Part shown: positions 1 to 7,776 of the stretch, in pieces | Layout of the letters: every line of letters starts with the position of its first letter | Position numbering within the stretch: position 1 is the first letter of the stretch | DNA from: Clostridiales bacterium | GTDB lineage: Bacteria; Bacillota; Clostridia; Christensenellales; UBA3700 | Direction of reading: 5' to 3' | Assembly: GCA_014799645.1 (NCBI GenBank) | Contig: JAAVHQ010000023.1 | Span: 5,019-17,033 of the forward strand | DNA: 12,015 nucleotides | The notes under the pieces: generated by a model | Databases searched by the model: none | Seen by the model: only the letters and a program-made list of their open reading frames with translations | What the model was told of the DNA's origin: nothing | Made by a program: the position numbers and the translations under genes

Positions 1-555
1 CTTCAACCGACAAAAATTCTCGTTGAAGAAAACTACGTCAGAGCAAGTATCGGCGGTACGGGCGAGGCTAAGTGCATGGGCAACTATGCCGCTTCGCTTT
101 TGGGCGGTGAACTCGCCAACGCGAAAGGCTACGACCAAGCTTTGTGGCTTGACGGCAACGAGCATAAGTACGTTGAGGAAGTAGGCTCGATGAATATGTT
201 CTTCGTCATCGACGACGAGGTTGTTACTCCTGCGCTTGTAGGTAGTATTCTCGACGGTATCACGAGAAGATCGTGTATTGCCGTACTCAAAAAATACGGA
301 TATAAGGTAAGCGAAAGAAGAATTTCAATGGACGAAATCGTCGAGGCTTACGACAACGGTAGACTTAAAGAAAGTTTCGGCTCTGGTACGGCTGCCGTCA
401 TTTCTCCTGTCGGTCTTATCACTTACAGAGGTAAGGATATGGTCATCAACAACGGCAAGATGGGCGAGATTACTTCTTTCCTTTACGACAAAATCACGGG
501 TATTCAATCGGAAAGATATCCTGATGAGTTCGGCTGGGTAACGGAAATTAAATAG
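1..555 (+). CDS. ilvE: Branched-chain amino acid aminotransferase, C-terminal part (5' end outside window)
   Basis: This PLP enzyme interconverts Leu, Ile and Val with their 2-keto acids in the cytoplasm, the last step of branched-chain amino acid synthesis and the first of their breakdown. Frame 1 is open from base 1, so the gene starts upstream; 184 residues are visible. They include the PLP lysine in EAKCMGNY (codon at 70-72), the acidic strand DQALWLDGNE, the EEVGSMNMFFV motif typical of the larger (BCAT/type 2) branch, the DGITRRS helix and the cofactor-phosphate-loop region GSGTAAVISP. The C-terminal FGWVTEIK matches the usual family end, so the gene is intact at its 3' end. The ATG at 76 is internal to the family alignment and should not be taken as the start. 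The gene converges on the degV gene. Recognition is by motif recall; the distinction from other class IV aminotransferases (D-amino acid transaminase, aminodeoxychorismate lyase) rests on the EVGSMNMFF signature. Confidence 0.93.
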   Translation, partial: LQPTKILVEENYVRASIGGTGEAKCMGNYAASLLGGELANAKGYDQALWLDGNEHKYVEEVGSMNMFFVIDDEVVTPALVGSILDGITRRSCIAVLKKYGYKVSERRISMDEIVEAYDNGRLKESFGSGTAAVISPVGLITYRGKDMVINNGKMGEITSFLYDKITGIQSERYPDEFGWVTEIK

Positions 556-622
556 TTCGTTCAGCAATAAGGAAAATTTGCAATTAGAAAAAATAGTGAA
601 TTTTTTGCCAAGGCAGTATAAG

Positions 623-661
623 AAAAAGTCCCTCGTACTTTTTGTACGTTGGGACCTTTTT
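623..661. terminator. Bidirectional intrinsic terminator between ilvE and degV
   Basis: A hairpin with arms TCCC-T-CGTAC and GTACG-TT-GGGA around a TTTTT loop is flanked by AAAAAG on the left and CTTTTT on the right. The outer A/T tracts pair on DNA and give a U-tract on either strand, so it can end both the rightward ilvE transcript and the leftward degV transcript. The small TT/T bulge does not break the stem. Confidence 0.82.
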
Positions 662-724
662 GTTGTGCTGATTTGGCGGAAAAGGCGCATTTTAATTTTG
701 CGAATTTTCCTTATTGTCGAACGC

Positions 725-1627
725 CTAGTCCATACTTTTGTCGTTGGGTTCGATTTTGTCTTTCGATAGGAAGATAAATGCGAGCATACCTGCGCCGACG
801 TGCGTTCCGATTACAGGACCTACGTCTACGATTTCGGTACGTTCAAAGTTGTATTTCTCTTTGATAGTCTTCTCCAAAAGTTGAGCGTCTTCGAGAGCGT
901 CTGCGTGCATAACTGCGACAAGTTTTTGCTCGCTTGGCGGCAACATCTTTCTGTCAAGGATTTCAAGCATCGCTTTCATTGCTTTTTTATGAGAGATCTG
1001 CTTGCTTATAGGAATAAGCTTGCCGGCTTTGTTGATGTAGAGAATAGGTTTGATTTGCAGCGCTTCGCCCAAAAAGGCTTGGGTCTTGCTCGCTCTTCCG
1101 GTGCGGTAGAGGTGCTTCATATCGTCGATAGTGAAATAACCTGCGCAGTGGTCTTTGAGGTCTTCAGCGTATGCGACGAGTTCGTCATAACTTGCGCCCG
1201 ACTGCAACTTTTGGTCAACGTACCATACGAGCAAACCTTGTACGAATGCCGCACAAGACGATTCGACTACCGTGATTTTTCTGTCGGGGAATTCTGCGGA
1301 TAGTTCCTTCGCTGCCATGCACATTTGGTCGTAAGTTCCGCTCAACGCTTGCGCAAAGCCGATATGAATTATATCGTAGCCCTTTTGCAATATCGGACGG
1401 AAGTATTCTTGCGCCTGATAAGCGGTAATCATCGTTGTCTGAGGCAAGTCCTCTTTGGTCTTTGCATTTCTGCAAGCGTCGTAAAATTCTTTGGGCGACA
1501 ATTTGGTTTCCACTCCGTCGTAAGCAACGCCGTTGACGGTATATCCCATAGGAAAGATAGTGATGTTGTCGCTGAGAAGGCGTTCGGGGTAGTCGCTCGT
1601 CGCCTCTGCGGTAATCATTATTTTCAT
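725..1627 (-). CDS. DegV family fatty-acid-binding protein
   Basis: DegV/FakB proteins bind a single fatty acid and, in the characterised FakB members, present it to the kinase FakA for phosphorylation so that exogenous fatty acids enter phospholipid synthesis. The 300-residue length is typical. Visible signatures are the QTTMITAY loop (Thr64/Thr65), ALSGTYDQ (Ser96) and GPVIGTHVGAG near the C-terminus (His276), which correspond to the fatty-acid carboxylate-binding residues of the family. The N-terminal strand reads MKIMITAEATSDYP instead of the commoner xVTDSTADL, a mild divergence. I chose the ATG at 1627 because AAAAGGAGTT sits just upstream and the DegV fold begins there; an in-frame ATG at 1786 would add 53 residues but lies upstream of the promoter at 1676-1704. 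It is a single-gene unit. No fakA-like gene is in the window, so the partner and the bound lipid are unknown. Confidence 0.92.
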   Translation of the reverse strand: MKIMITAEATSDYPERLLSDNITIFPMGYTVNGVAYDGVETKLSPKEFYDACRNAKTKEDLPQTTMITAYQAQEYFRPILQKGYDIIHIGFAQALSGTYDQMCMAAKELSAEFPDRKITVVESSCAAFVQGLLVWYVDQKLQSGASYDELVAYAEDLKDHCAGYFTIDDMKHLYRTGRASKTQAFLGEALQIKPILYINKAGKLIPISKQISHKKAMKAMLEILDRKMLPPSEQKLVAVMHADALEDAQLLEKTIKEKYNFERTEIVDVGPVIGTHVGAGMLAFIFLSKDKIEPNDKSMD

Positions 1628-1675
1628 ATTAACTCCTTTTGCATTAAAATTATGCGCGCAATATTTAATATAATT

Positions 1676-1704
1676 ATTATATAACATTATAATTGTTGTG
1701 TCAA
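1676..1704 (-). promoter_or_regulatory. Full-consensus sigma-A promoter of degV
   Basis: On the minus strand TTGACA (1704-1699) and TATAAT (1681-1676) are separated by exactly 17 nt, a 12/12 match to the housekeeping consensus. Transcription would start near 1669, giving a leader of about 40 nt before the ATG at 1627. It also rules out the longer degV start at 1786. Confidence 0.88.
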
Positions 1705-1859
1705 GCGAACAAATCGGCAAGAAAACCCTAGGTATTTTTAGCGGTAATTCGACATAAATATTTATTAAGAAAGGGTATTTAGACAATATTTTCGCCTCTG
1801 ATAAAAAGCAAATGTAAAATGTGTGAAAATTTTAATTGGCATAAATATACAAAAATTAC

Positions 1860-1888
1860 TTGATTTATGTATTAAAAAGATGTATCAT
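1860..1888 (+). promoter_or_regulatory. Sigma-A-type promoter of the lipoprotein gene
   Basis: TTGATT (1860-1865), a 17-nt spacer and TATCAT (1883-1888) give a near-consensus promoter; start of transcription is expected near 1895, about 25 nt before the ATG at 1921. It is divergent from the degV promoter, with about 155 bp between the two elements and no obvious shared operator. Confidence 0.62.
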
Positions 1889-1920
1889 TATTATGTAATA
1901 AAAAATTATAGGAGAAAACT

Positions 1921-2904
1921 ATGAAGAAAAAACTTTTTATTTCGACATTGGCAATCGTTTTGATTTTGTCTATGTCGATAGCTATGTTTGCAGGATGTAA
2001 TGGCAACGCACCTGAATTCGGCGAGCAAACTCTCGGTACTACAAAACCTACAAACGTTGAAACATCTGCAACTTTGACGGAAGGTATGTCCGCTTTCGAG
2101 ATGTTGGAAGTAGGCATTGAAAACTTCTACGACGCTGATTACGTTGCTTCGTTCTATAACGGTAGCGTAAAGACTAAGGTTATTGGTATGACTATAACCC
2201 AGTTGGTAGAATCATTGAAGATTAGAAAGGGCAAGGGCGATATAGAGGGCAACAACGCAAACGGCGCCTCTTACTTTGCGGACAGCAGATCTTATTCTAG
2301 CGTTGCAAAACTTTATGAGCAGATGATTATCACGCCTGACGATATAAGATATATCAATGCTACAAAGAGCGGTACAAAATACGATAAGAAAACTGGAACA
2401 TGGTCCATCAAAGAATGGAACGCGGAACAAACCGGTTATGTTGACGTATTAGATTTTGCTGATGAAAAGCAAAATAATCCTACGATTCTTTGGATGTACA
2501 ATTTGAAAGAAGACTACGTTATTCCTGCAGGAAAAGAACTTCCTGTGAAGAAGAATGCAATGTCTGAGACCACTGCTGTTGAAAAGAAAGACGGATATTA
2601 TACATTCACGATTTCTTTCGATCCTACGGAAACCACGAAAGATTATATCGGCACTATGAAACAACAACTCGAAGTTAACGCAGGAATGGGAGTTGACGGA
2701 CTTACGTTTGAAGAATTGAAACTTCAAGTAGAGTTGTGGGACAACGGAATGTTCAAGAGATTGTTTATCACCGAATCTTATTTTATGAAGATGGCAGGTA
2801 TTATCAATAGCTCTATCACGTTGTATTCCGATACTCAGTTCACTTATGAAGAAGTTGACGGCTATAAGTACGACGAGAACGTTGCTACTTTCGGAAAAAT
2901 CTAA
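1921..2904 (+). CDS. Secreted lipoprotein of unknown function
   Basis: I do not recognise the family. The 327-residue protein starts with a basic n-region (MKKK), a hydrophobic stretch of about 18 residues and a lipobox FAGC with the lipidation cysteine at 26, so it should be processed by signal peptidase II and anchored on the outer face of the membrane. Phe at -3 is less common than Leu but occurs. The mature part begins with a Gly/Asn/Thr-rich linker (residues 27-52) and continues as a mixed alpha/beta domain with alternating hydrophobic stretches such as DGYYTFTISF and TFEELKLQVEL; no catalytic motif is visible. The start is well supported by AGGAGAAA about 5-9 nt upstream. It is monocistronic: its own promoter before, its own terminator after. 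A role in surface binding or envelope structure is only a guess. Confidence 0.85.
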   Translation: MKKKLFISTLAIVLILSMSIAMFAGCNGNAPEFGEQTLGTTKPTNVETSATLTEGMSAFEMLEVGIENFYDADYVASFYNGSVKTKVIGMTITQLVESLKIRKGKGDIEGNNANGASYFADSRSYSSVAKLYEQMIITPDDIRYINATKSGTKYDKKTGTWSIKEWNAEQTGYVDVLDFADEKQNNPTILWMYNLKEDYVIPAGKELPVKKNAMSETTAVEKKDGYYTFTISFDPTETTKDYIGTMKQQLEVNAGMGVDGLTFEELKLQVELWDNGMFKRLFITESYFMKMAGIINSSITLYSDTQFTYEEVDGYKYDENVATFGKI

Positions 2905-2936
2905 TTCAAAAGTAAATAATTACAAATGAATAAAAG

Positions 2937-2963
2937 AAGAAGAGTTTCGGCTCTTCTTTTTTT
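2937..2963 (+). terminator. Intrinsic terminator after the lipoprotein gene
   Basis: Stem AAGAAGAG (2937-2944) / CTCTTCTT (2951-2958) with the loop TTTCGG, followed by an unbroken T-run to 2963. It lies 33 nt after the stop codon and points rightward. Confidence 0.85.
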
Positions 2964-3055
2964 ATGGTTTTGCAAAATGCGACATAATAAGTCGGTTTTT
3001 TACGGCAAAACGTAGATTGTGTGTATTATTATTTATTATAAAATAAAAAAACATA

Positions 3056-3084
3056 TTGCAAATAGCGGATAAGTATTGTAAAAT
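3056..3084 (+). promoter_or_regulatory. Promoter of the PAP2-ligase operon
   Basis: TTGCAA (3056-3061), 17-nt spacer, TAAAAT (3079-3084). The expected start near 3091 leaves a leader of about 25 nt before the TTG start codon at 3116. Confidence 0.6.
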
Positions 3085-3115
3085 ATATTTAGAAGTGATT
3101 TGAGAGGGCAGGAGA

Positions 3116-4102
3116 TTGTATCAAGAAAAGAAAAATAGAGTCGCAAGCATAGTAGTTCACGCATGCGTGGCGGTAGTTCTTGCGATAATAATGATTATTT
3201 TGTGCTTGAAGAATAAAAACGGCGAGTATTATGACTTGCTTATCAACAAAGCTTTGTCTAAGTCGATAAACGGCAACTGGGCAAAGACTTCGTTTGCATT
3301 CATCTTTTCTATTATAGCCGAATATCCGGCATACTTCATCTTGCCTATCTTCGCTGTAATGCTATTTTATAGCGACGACTTGTTGCCCGTAAAATGGCGT
3401 AAGGTTTTCAAAGTCACTATGGCGGCTATAAGCATTATTGGATGGCTTATATTATGCGTAAAGAGCGAGGTCGCGGACAAGATTGAGGCGACGGGATTCG
3501 ACGGCATTAAATTCTATCTTGTGATGGGTATTTTGGCGATTTGCGCTTCTATGCTCGGACTTTATCTTGGAAAGTATATCCCCAAAAAGACCAGATATAT
3601 GCTTTTCAAATTCGCGATATTCGCAATCACTTATTTGCTTGTTGCATTGCTTGTAAATCAAGTCTTGAAGACTATTTGGCATAGAATGAGATTTAGAGAT
3701 ATGTTGAAGGAAAATGCGCTTGGTCGCGACGGTTTTTCCAACTTCACGCCTTGGTATACGCCTGATATGTCGAGAGTGGAATTGAATGAGAGTTATCATT
3801 ATTCGTCATTCCCGTCGGGACATTCTAATTCCGCAGTGCATATCTTCATACTTTGCACGCTATACAAGATTTTGCCGTCTTGGCGTGAGAAAAAGTGGCT
3901 TAAATACGTCGTGTACGGCGGTTGTACGGCATTCGTACTGTTGACTATGATTTCGCGTATTTGCGACGACGCTCACTTCCTTTCCGACGTCATAGCGGGC
4001 GCGTCGATATCTTATATCATCTATAAGGTAGTCGAATACTTATTTTTCAGAAACGGAAATAATTTCGCGGTGGCTGATAAAGCGTTGGCGGAGTTGGAGT
4101 AA
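3116..4102 (+). CDS. PAP2 superfamily integral membrane phosphatase
   Basis: PAP2-type enzymes remove phosphate from lipid phosphates such as phosphatidic acid, phosphatidylglycerol phosphate or undecaprenyl diphosphate at the membrane. All three active-site motifs are visible in order: C1 as K185-x6-R192 (followed by Phe rather than the usual Pro), C2 as PSGH at 233-236, and C3 as S280-R281-x5-H287-x3-D291. The 328 residues hold several hydrophobic membrane segments (about 11-31, 60-85, 131-151, 161-184, 238-255, 264-282, 292-311). The N-terminal half is longer than in minimal PAP2 proteins. The start codon is TTG at 3116: an in-frame TGA at 3101 blocks any start further upstream, and GAGAGGG at 3102-3108 is correctly spaced. 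The natural substrate cannot be told from sequence. The gene is followed 2 nt later by an acyl-ligase gene, which argues for a lipid substrate. Confidence 0.9.
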   Translation: MYQEKKNRVASIVVHACVAVVLAIIMIILCLKNKNGEYYDLLINKALSKSINGNWAKTSFAFIFSIIAEYPAYFILPIFAVMLFYSDDLLPVKWRKVFKVTMAAISIIGWLILCVKSEVADKIEATGFDGIKFYLVMGILAICASMLGLYLGKYIPKKTRYMLFKFAIFAITYLLVALLVNQVLKTIWHRMRFRDMLKENALGRDGFSNFTPWYTPDMSRVELNESYHYSSFPSGHSNSAVHIFILCTLYKILPSWREKKWLKYVVYGGCTAFVLLTMISRICDDAHFLSDVIAGASISYIIYKVVEYLFFRNGNNFAVADKALAELE

Positions 4103-4104
4103 AA

Positions 4105-5736
4105 ATGGCGAAGTTCGACAAGTCAATGTTTGAATACGTGGTCGACGAAACGCAAAGACTGCAAAGGAAGAATAAGGTTTGGGACTTTTTCGGCGCGTCA
4201 ATAGGCATAGGAAAGTTTATTGATACAGTCGAGAGTTTGAGCGGATATTTGCAAAGTTTGGGGATAGGTAAAGGCGACAACGTTATATTATGCCTTGGCA
4301 ATATTCCTAACGCGATTGTTTCCTTTTATGCTATAAACAATACCGGCGCGATAGCGAATTTGGCGCATCCGCTTATCCCGTCCGACGGATTGAAGAAGAT
4401 GTCGGAAGAAATGAATAGTAAAGCGTTTATCCTTTTTGACGAATTCTATAATGACTATGAATGGCTGAAAACTTCGGATAAGCCTGTTATTTTGTGTAGC
4501 GCGAGCGATTTTTTGCCAAAGGCGTTTAAGATACCGTATAATTTGTATATCCATAATAAAGTCAAGAGTATAAAATACGATTCAAGGGTCGTAAAGTTTT
4601 GGGGTACAATCGGCAAATTTTCGCCGCAGAAAGTGGATATAAAAGGCGACGATATCGCCGTATATATGCACAGTAGCGGTACTACGGGCGTATCTAAGAC
4701 GGTAATGCTGTCAAATGACGCTTTTAATCATCTTGCCGACAATATGATTGAATTGATAGGCGGAGGAGTAGACGATAGTGAAGGTATGTTGATGGTATTG
4801 CCGTTGTTCCACACGTTCGGTTTGGGCGTTTGTATGCACACGGTAATCTCTGCGGGCGGACAAGCAATATTGATGCCCAAATTCAATCCGAAAGGCGCTT
4901 GTAGGCTCGTTAAACGCGCTAGGGTCACGTATATTTCCGGCGTGCCGAATATGTATGCGAAAATGGTCGGCAGCGGTAAATTTAAGGGCAAATATCTGCG
5001 TAAGATTAAGAATTGTTATTGCGGTGGAGAGAAACTGTCAGACGAAATTAAGAAGTCATTCGAAGAGGCTATGGCTAGGAGCGGTAATCCTATCAAACTT
5101 TGCGCGGGTTACGGACTGACCGAAGGCGGAATATGTTGCGTAAATACTATGGATATCCACAAGGAAGGAACGCTAGGCAAGCCGGTTAAGAATAACGTAT
5201 TCGGTGTAATCGACGAAAATAATAATTTCGTAGAACCAATGCAAAGAGGTATGATAGTGCTGACTTGCAACAGTATGATGACGGGATATTACAATGCGCC
5301 CGAGTTGGACAAAGAAGTGTTTTTCTATGACGATGAAGGTAGAAAGTGGCTCAAAACGGGCGACGTAGGATATATGGATGAAGAGGGATACGTCTATTTT
5401 GTCGACAGACTAAAAAGAATGATAAAAATAAGCGGTATCAATATTTTTCCGCAAGAAGTTGAGGATTGCGTAAATAAGTTTGACGGAATAGTCAGAAGTT
5501 GCGTCATTCCGTACGTTGAGAACGGCAAAAACTTCTTGAAACTCTATATTGTGCTAGAAGACGGCGTAGTCGGCGACGATAAGTATATCGACTCATTACG
5601 CGCCTATATCGCGCAAAATTTGCTAAAATACAATATGCCTCGTATAATCGAGGTTGCTCAAAGCCTACCTTTGACGCAAATCGGAAAGGTAGACTTTAAG
5701 GCATTGCAAGAACAAGAAAACAAACCTAAACTGTAA
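4105..5736 (+). CDS. Adenylate-forming ligase, acyl-CoA synthetase-like
   Basis: This is an ANL-superfamily enzyme that activates a carboxylic acid with ATP to an acyl-AMP and normally transfers it to a thiol (CoA or an acyl carrier). The 543 residues show the core motifs in order: A3 P-loop HSSGTTGVSK (189-198), the FHTFG acyl-pocket segment (235-239), A5 GYGLTEGG (335-342), A7 TGD (418-420), A8 hinge VDRLKRMIKISGINIFPQEVE region (433-453, key Arg435 and Gly444) and the A10 catalytic lysine in QIGKVD (Lys528). The SGxNxxPxEVE hinge is like that of fatty-acyl-CoA ligases. The acid substrate is not predictable by eye; medium or long acyl chains are the simplest reading. Its ribosome site GGAG (4096-4099) lies inside the last codons of the PAP2 gene, so the two are co-transcribed and probably translationally coupled. 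Its 3' end overlaps the convergent metallo-hydrolase gene by 11 bp. Confidence 0.9.
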   Translation: MAKFDKSMFEYVVDETQRLQRKNKVWDFFGASIGIGKFIDTVESLSGYLQSLGIGKGDNVILCLGNIPNAIVSFYAINNTGAIANLAHPLIPSDGLKKMSEEMNSKAFILFDEFYNDYEWLKTSDKPVILCSASDFLPKAFKIPYNLYIHNKVKSIKYDSRVVKFWGTIGKFSPQKVDIKGDDIAVYMHSSGTTGVSKTVMLSNDAFNHLADNMIELIGGGVDDSEGMLMVLPLFHTFGLGVCMHTVISAGGQAILMPKFNPKGACRLVKRARVTYISGVPNMYAKMVGSGKFKGKYLRKIKNCYCGGEKLSDEIKKSFEEAMARSGNPIKLCAGYGLTEGGICCVNTMDIHKEGTLGKPVKNNVFGVIDENNNFVEPMQRGMIVLTCNSMMTGYYNAPELDKEVFFYDDEGRKWLKTGDVGYMDEEGYVYFVDRLKRMIKISGINIFPQEVEDCVNKFDGIVRSCVIPYVENGKNFLKLYIVLEDGVVGDDKYIDSLRAYIAQNLLKYNMPRIIEVAQSLPLTQIGKVDFKALQEQENKPKL

Positions 5737-6937
5737 AAATTTCGCCATCGTGTAAAACTTTCACGTTACAGCATTCCGTTATATTTGCAAAATTTTCAGG
5801 GTGTTCGCAATGAATTGGAATAATCGTTTTTGCTTGCGTAATTGCGCAAATTCTTTTAATATCGTTAGCGCTTGCGTGACCGCTCGTATGTAGAAATTCT
5901 AAACGGCAACCCATATTAATGGCATAATCAATAAATTCGCTTTTGAATTCATCGAATGCGGCGTGTTTTTTGTCTAAATATCCTTTCCACATGGAATAAA
6001 TCAATAAACTGTTCGAAAAATTTTCTATCGCTTTTTTTGTTAAATAATTTGTTCTACCAATAAAGCAAAAACCTTGTTTAGACATAAGAGAATGTAGATT
6101 CGTACCATAGGAATAAACCTTCCGCTTCGAGAAATCATAAAACGAAGAAGAGGTGGATTGCGCGACTATTCTCAATATTTCCGCTTGAAAATCGTCTTCG
6201 CAAACTATAAACGGCTTATTGCATTCTATTGCCGCATTATAAAACTCGGCTATCGTATCAATATTTGTCGAACTGCAAAGCACGAAAACGTTTTTATATT
6301 CAGAAAGAAGAGTCTTTGCTTGCGCGCCAAGTTCGTGTTCTGTAATTACTTTTTCGCTGTTGCGGGAAAGCATTGTACCTTCGGTAATTAAGATATCGAT
6401 ATCTTTGGCATACTTTTCAAAAACAATAGGCATTTTATTGCCGCGCGCACCGTGCAAGCGGAAGTCGCCAGTGTGCAAAATCCGTTTTCCTTCGGCCTCG
6501 ACTAAAAGCATATACGCATCGAAAGCAGAGTGGTCGACAACGTATGGCGTTACGGTTATATCTCCGAAAATCATTGGTTTACCTATAGTGTATTCACGAA
6601 AATTTTTCACTTGCTCGGGATTGCCTTTATCAAGTTTGTTTTTTAAAGTTTGTTGCACAACGCTATAAATTTGTTTCGCTATTTGTCCCATGTATATCGG
6701 AATTTCCGGTAATACTTTTTCTACCATTCCTATATGGTCGCCGTGATAGTGCGTTATAAGTACAGCGTCGCAATTTGGTGTGCCGCGCGTAACGCCGTCT
6801 ATTTCAATGTCACTTGCGCTTTGGTTTGCGGAAGGAAGTTCAGAGCCCATATCTATGATAATACGAGCCGTAGATGTTTTGATTTCGGTAATACAACCGC
6901 CTATTTGGTGTGTGCCTCGATAAACTTTTATTTGCAT
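5726..6937 (-). CDS. RNase J-like beta-CASP metallo-beta-lactamase-fold hydrolase
   Basis: A predicted two-metal hydrolase of the beta-CASP group, whose members cut RNA or DNA. In the 403-residue protein the MBL motifs are D29 (IIIDMG), HYHGDH (63-68), H136 (VVDHSAFDAY) and D158 (HTGDFR); the beta-CASP motifs are E186 (ITEGT), H350/H354 (HTSGHAS) and H376 (IIPIHCEH). HTSGHAS and the PIH motif closely resemble RNase J, but the protein is about 150 residues shorter than usual RNase J (about 555) and stops soon after motif C, so the RNase J C-terminal domain is missing. Motif C reads HCE where RNase J has HGE. I prefer the ATG at 6937, preceded by GGAG with 6-nt spacing; an ATG at 6949 lacks a site. 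The start lies inside the end of the upstream nuclease-like gene (10-nt overlap), implying translational coupling and a joint function. Whether it acts on RNA or DNA is unknown. Confidence 0.88.
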   Translation of the reverse strand: MQIKVYRGTHQIGGCITEIKTSTARIIIDMGSELPSANQSASDIEIDGVTRGTPNCDAVLITHYHGDHIGMVEKVLPEIPIYMGQIAKQIYSVVQQTLKNKLDKGNPEQVKNFREYTIGKPMIFGDITVTPYVVDHSAFDAYMLLVEAEGKRILHTGDFRLHGARGNKMPIVFEKYAKDIDILITEGTMLSRNSEKVITEHELGAQAKTLLSEYKNVFVLCSSTNIDTIAEFYNAAIECNKPFIVCEDDFQAEILRIVAQSTSSSFYDFSKRKVYSYGTNLHSLMSKQGFCFIGRTNYLTKKAIENFSNSLLIYSMWKGYLDKKHAAFDEFKSEFIDYAINMGCRLEFLHTSGHASANDIKRICAITQAKTIIPIHCEHPENFANITECCNVKVLHDGEIFTV

Positions 6938-7749
6938 AGCGCGCTCCATATTTCATCAATAAACGGTTCTTCATTTTCGACGTACCATGCGACGTTTTGT
7001 GCGCCTAGTTGCGCGTTTATGGTTTGTATGCTGTATGATTGGTTTTCAGTAAGCGATAGAGGTACGTTATATACAAGCAATTTTGCAGGTTTAATAATCT
7101 TGACGGGAGCATTATATTTAGTATCAAAAAAGTTGTTTATTATGCGTATATGCTCGGAGTATTGTTGCAAAATATTTTCCGTTTGTTCTTCAACCGCTTG
7201 AGTATATGTATTGACTTGCTCTATGACTTCCGGAATGCGTCCGCACTTGACGTTGACACGATAATCGCGAAAAACTTTACCTTCAACAAACATTATCTCG
7301 TGAGTTTTGGTGTTTAGCAATACTAAATCGCACTTTTTGCTACCGCCGATATTTCCATTGAGATTTACTTCAATATCCAAAACTACGATTTTAGAGCAAT
7401 TATTGGGATTAAAAGTGTAGTTGTTCAAACGATTTAAGAGTAAGCGTTCTTTAACGTCGCCACACTTTTTAATAAATTTATTTTCTATTTGTTTTTTTGC
7501 TTTTTCGTATGGAGCAAGACTTTCGGTATTTTGGCTGTAAAGTTCGAATTTGGAATCGCGCGAAAAATGACCGCTTGAAAACTTATACAAACAACCGCCT
7601 TTATAATAAAAATATATTTCGTTTTTACGTATCGCGGGAAATACTAAGCCTTTTGAAATATCTGCTTTTAATTTCGAAAATAGCTCTTGATTACGCTCGC
7701 TAGTCAGTTTTTCAAGTTGTTCATTGCTAAAACTTCGAATAAAACTCAT
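6928..7749 (-). CDS. Putative RecB/Cas4-type PD-(D/E)XK nuclease-like protein
   Basis: I do not recognise a named family, but the 273-residue protein carries a plausible PD-(D/E)XK nuclease core: E127 in VVLDIEVNL, D141 in KKCDLVLL, the E156-G-K158 pair in IMFVEGKVF, and Q178-xxx-Y182 (EQVNTY), the last resembling the QxxxY motif of RecB, AddB and Cas4-like nucleases. Before it (residues 35-60) is an aromatic segment, RKNEIYFYYKGGCLYKF, that looks like a small beta domain. The order and spacing suit a metal-dependent DNA nuclease, but activity is inference. ATG at 7749 has GGAG five nt upstream. It is the first gene of a two-gene unit with the beta-CASP protein, driven by the promoter at 7777-7805. 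Codons are AT-leaning and rich in AAA/AAT. A structural or restriction-like role without catalysis is also possible. Confidence 0.72.
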   Translation of the reverse strand: MSFIRSFSNEQLEKLTSERNQELFSKLKADISKGLVFPAIRKNEIYFYYKGGCLYKFSSGHFSRDSKFELYSQNTESLAPYEKAKKQIENKFIKKCGDVKERLLLNRLNNYTFNPNNCSKIVVLDIEVNLNGNIGGSKKCDLVLLNTKTHEIMFVEGKVFRDYRVNVKCGRIPEVIEQVNTYTQAVEEQTENILQQYSEHIRIINNFFDTKYNAPVKIIKPAKLLVYNVPLSLTENQSYSIQTINAQLGAQNVAWYVENEEPFIDEIWSALCK

Positions 7750-7776
7750 AAATGCTCCAAGTAAAATGTTACATAT

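Noticed and set aside
800..1303. Long plus-strand open frame opposite degV, and similar frames opposite the metallo-hydrolase, ligase and parE genes
   Set aside because: They lie inside strong genes on the other strand, have no ribosome sites and no recognisable family; they are codon-bias shadows.
1628..1786. Longer degV start (ATG at 1786) adding 53 residues
   Set aside because: The extension lies across the perfect promoter at 1676-1704, has no family similarity, and the ATG at 1627 has an excellent ribosome site.
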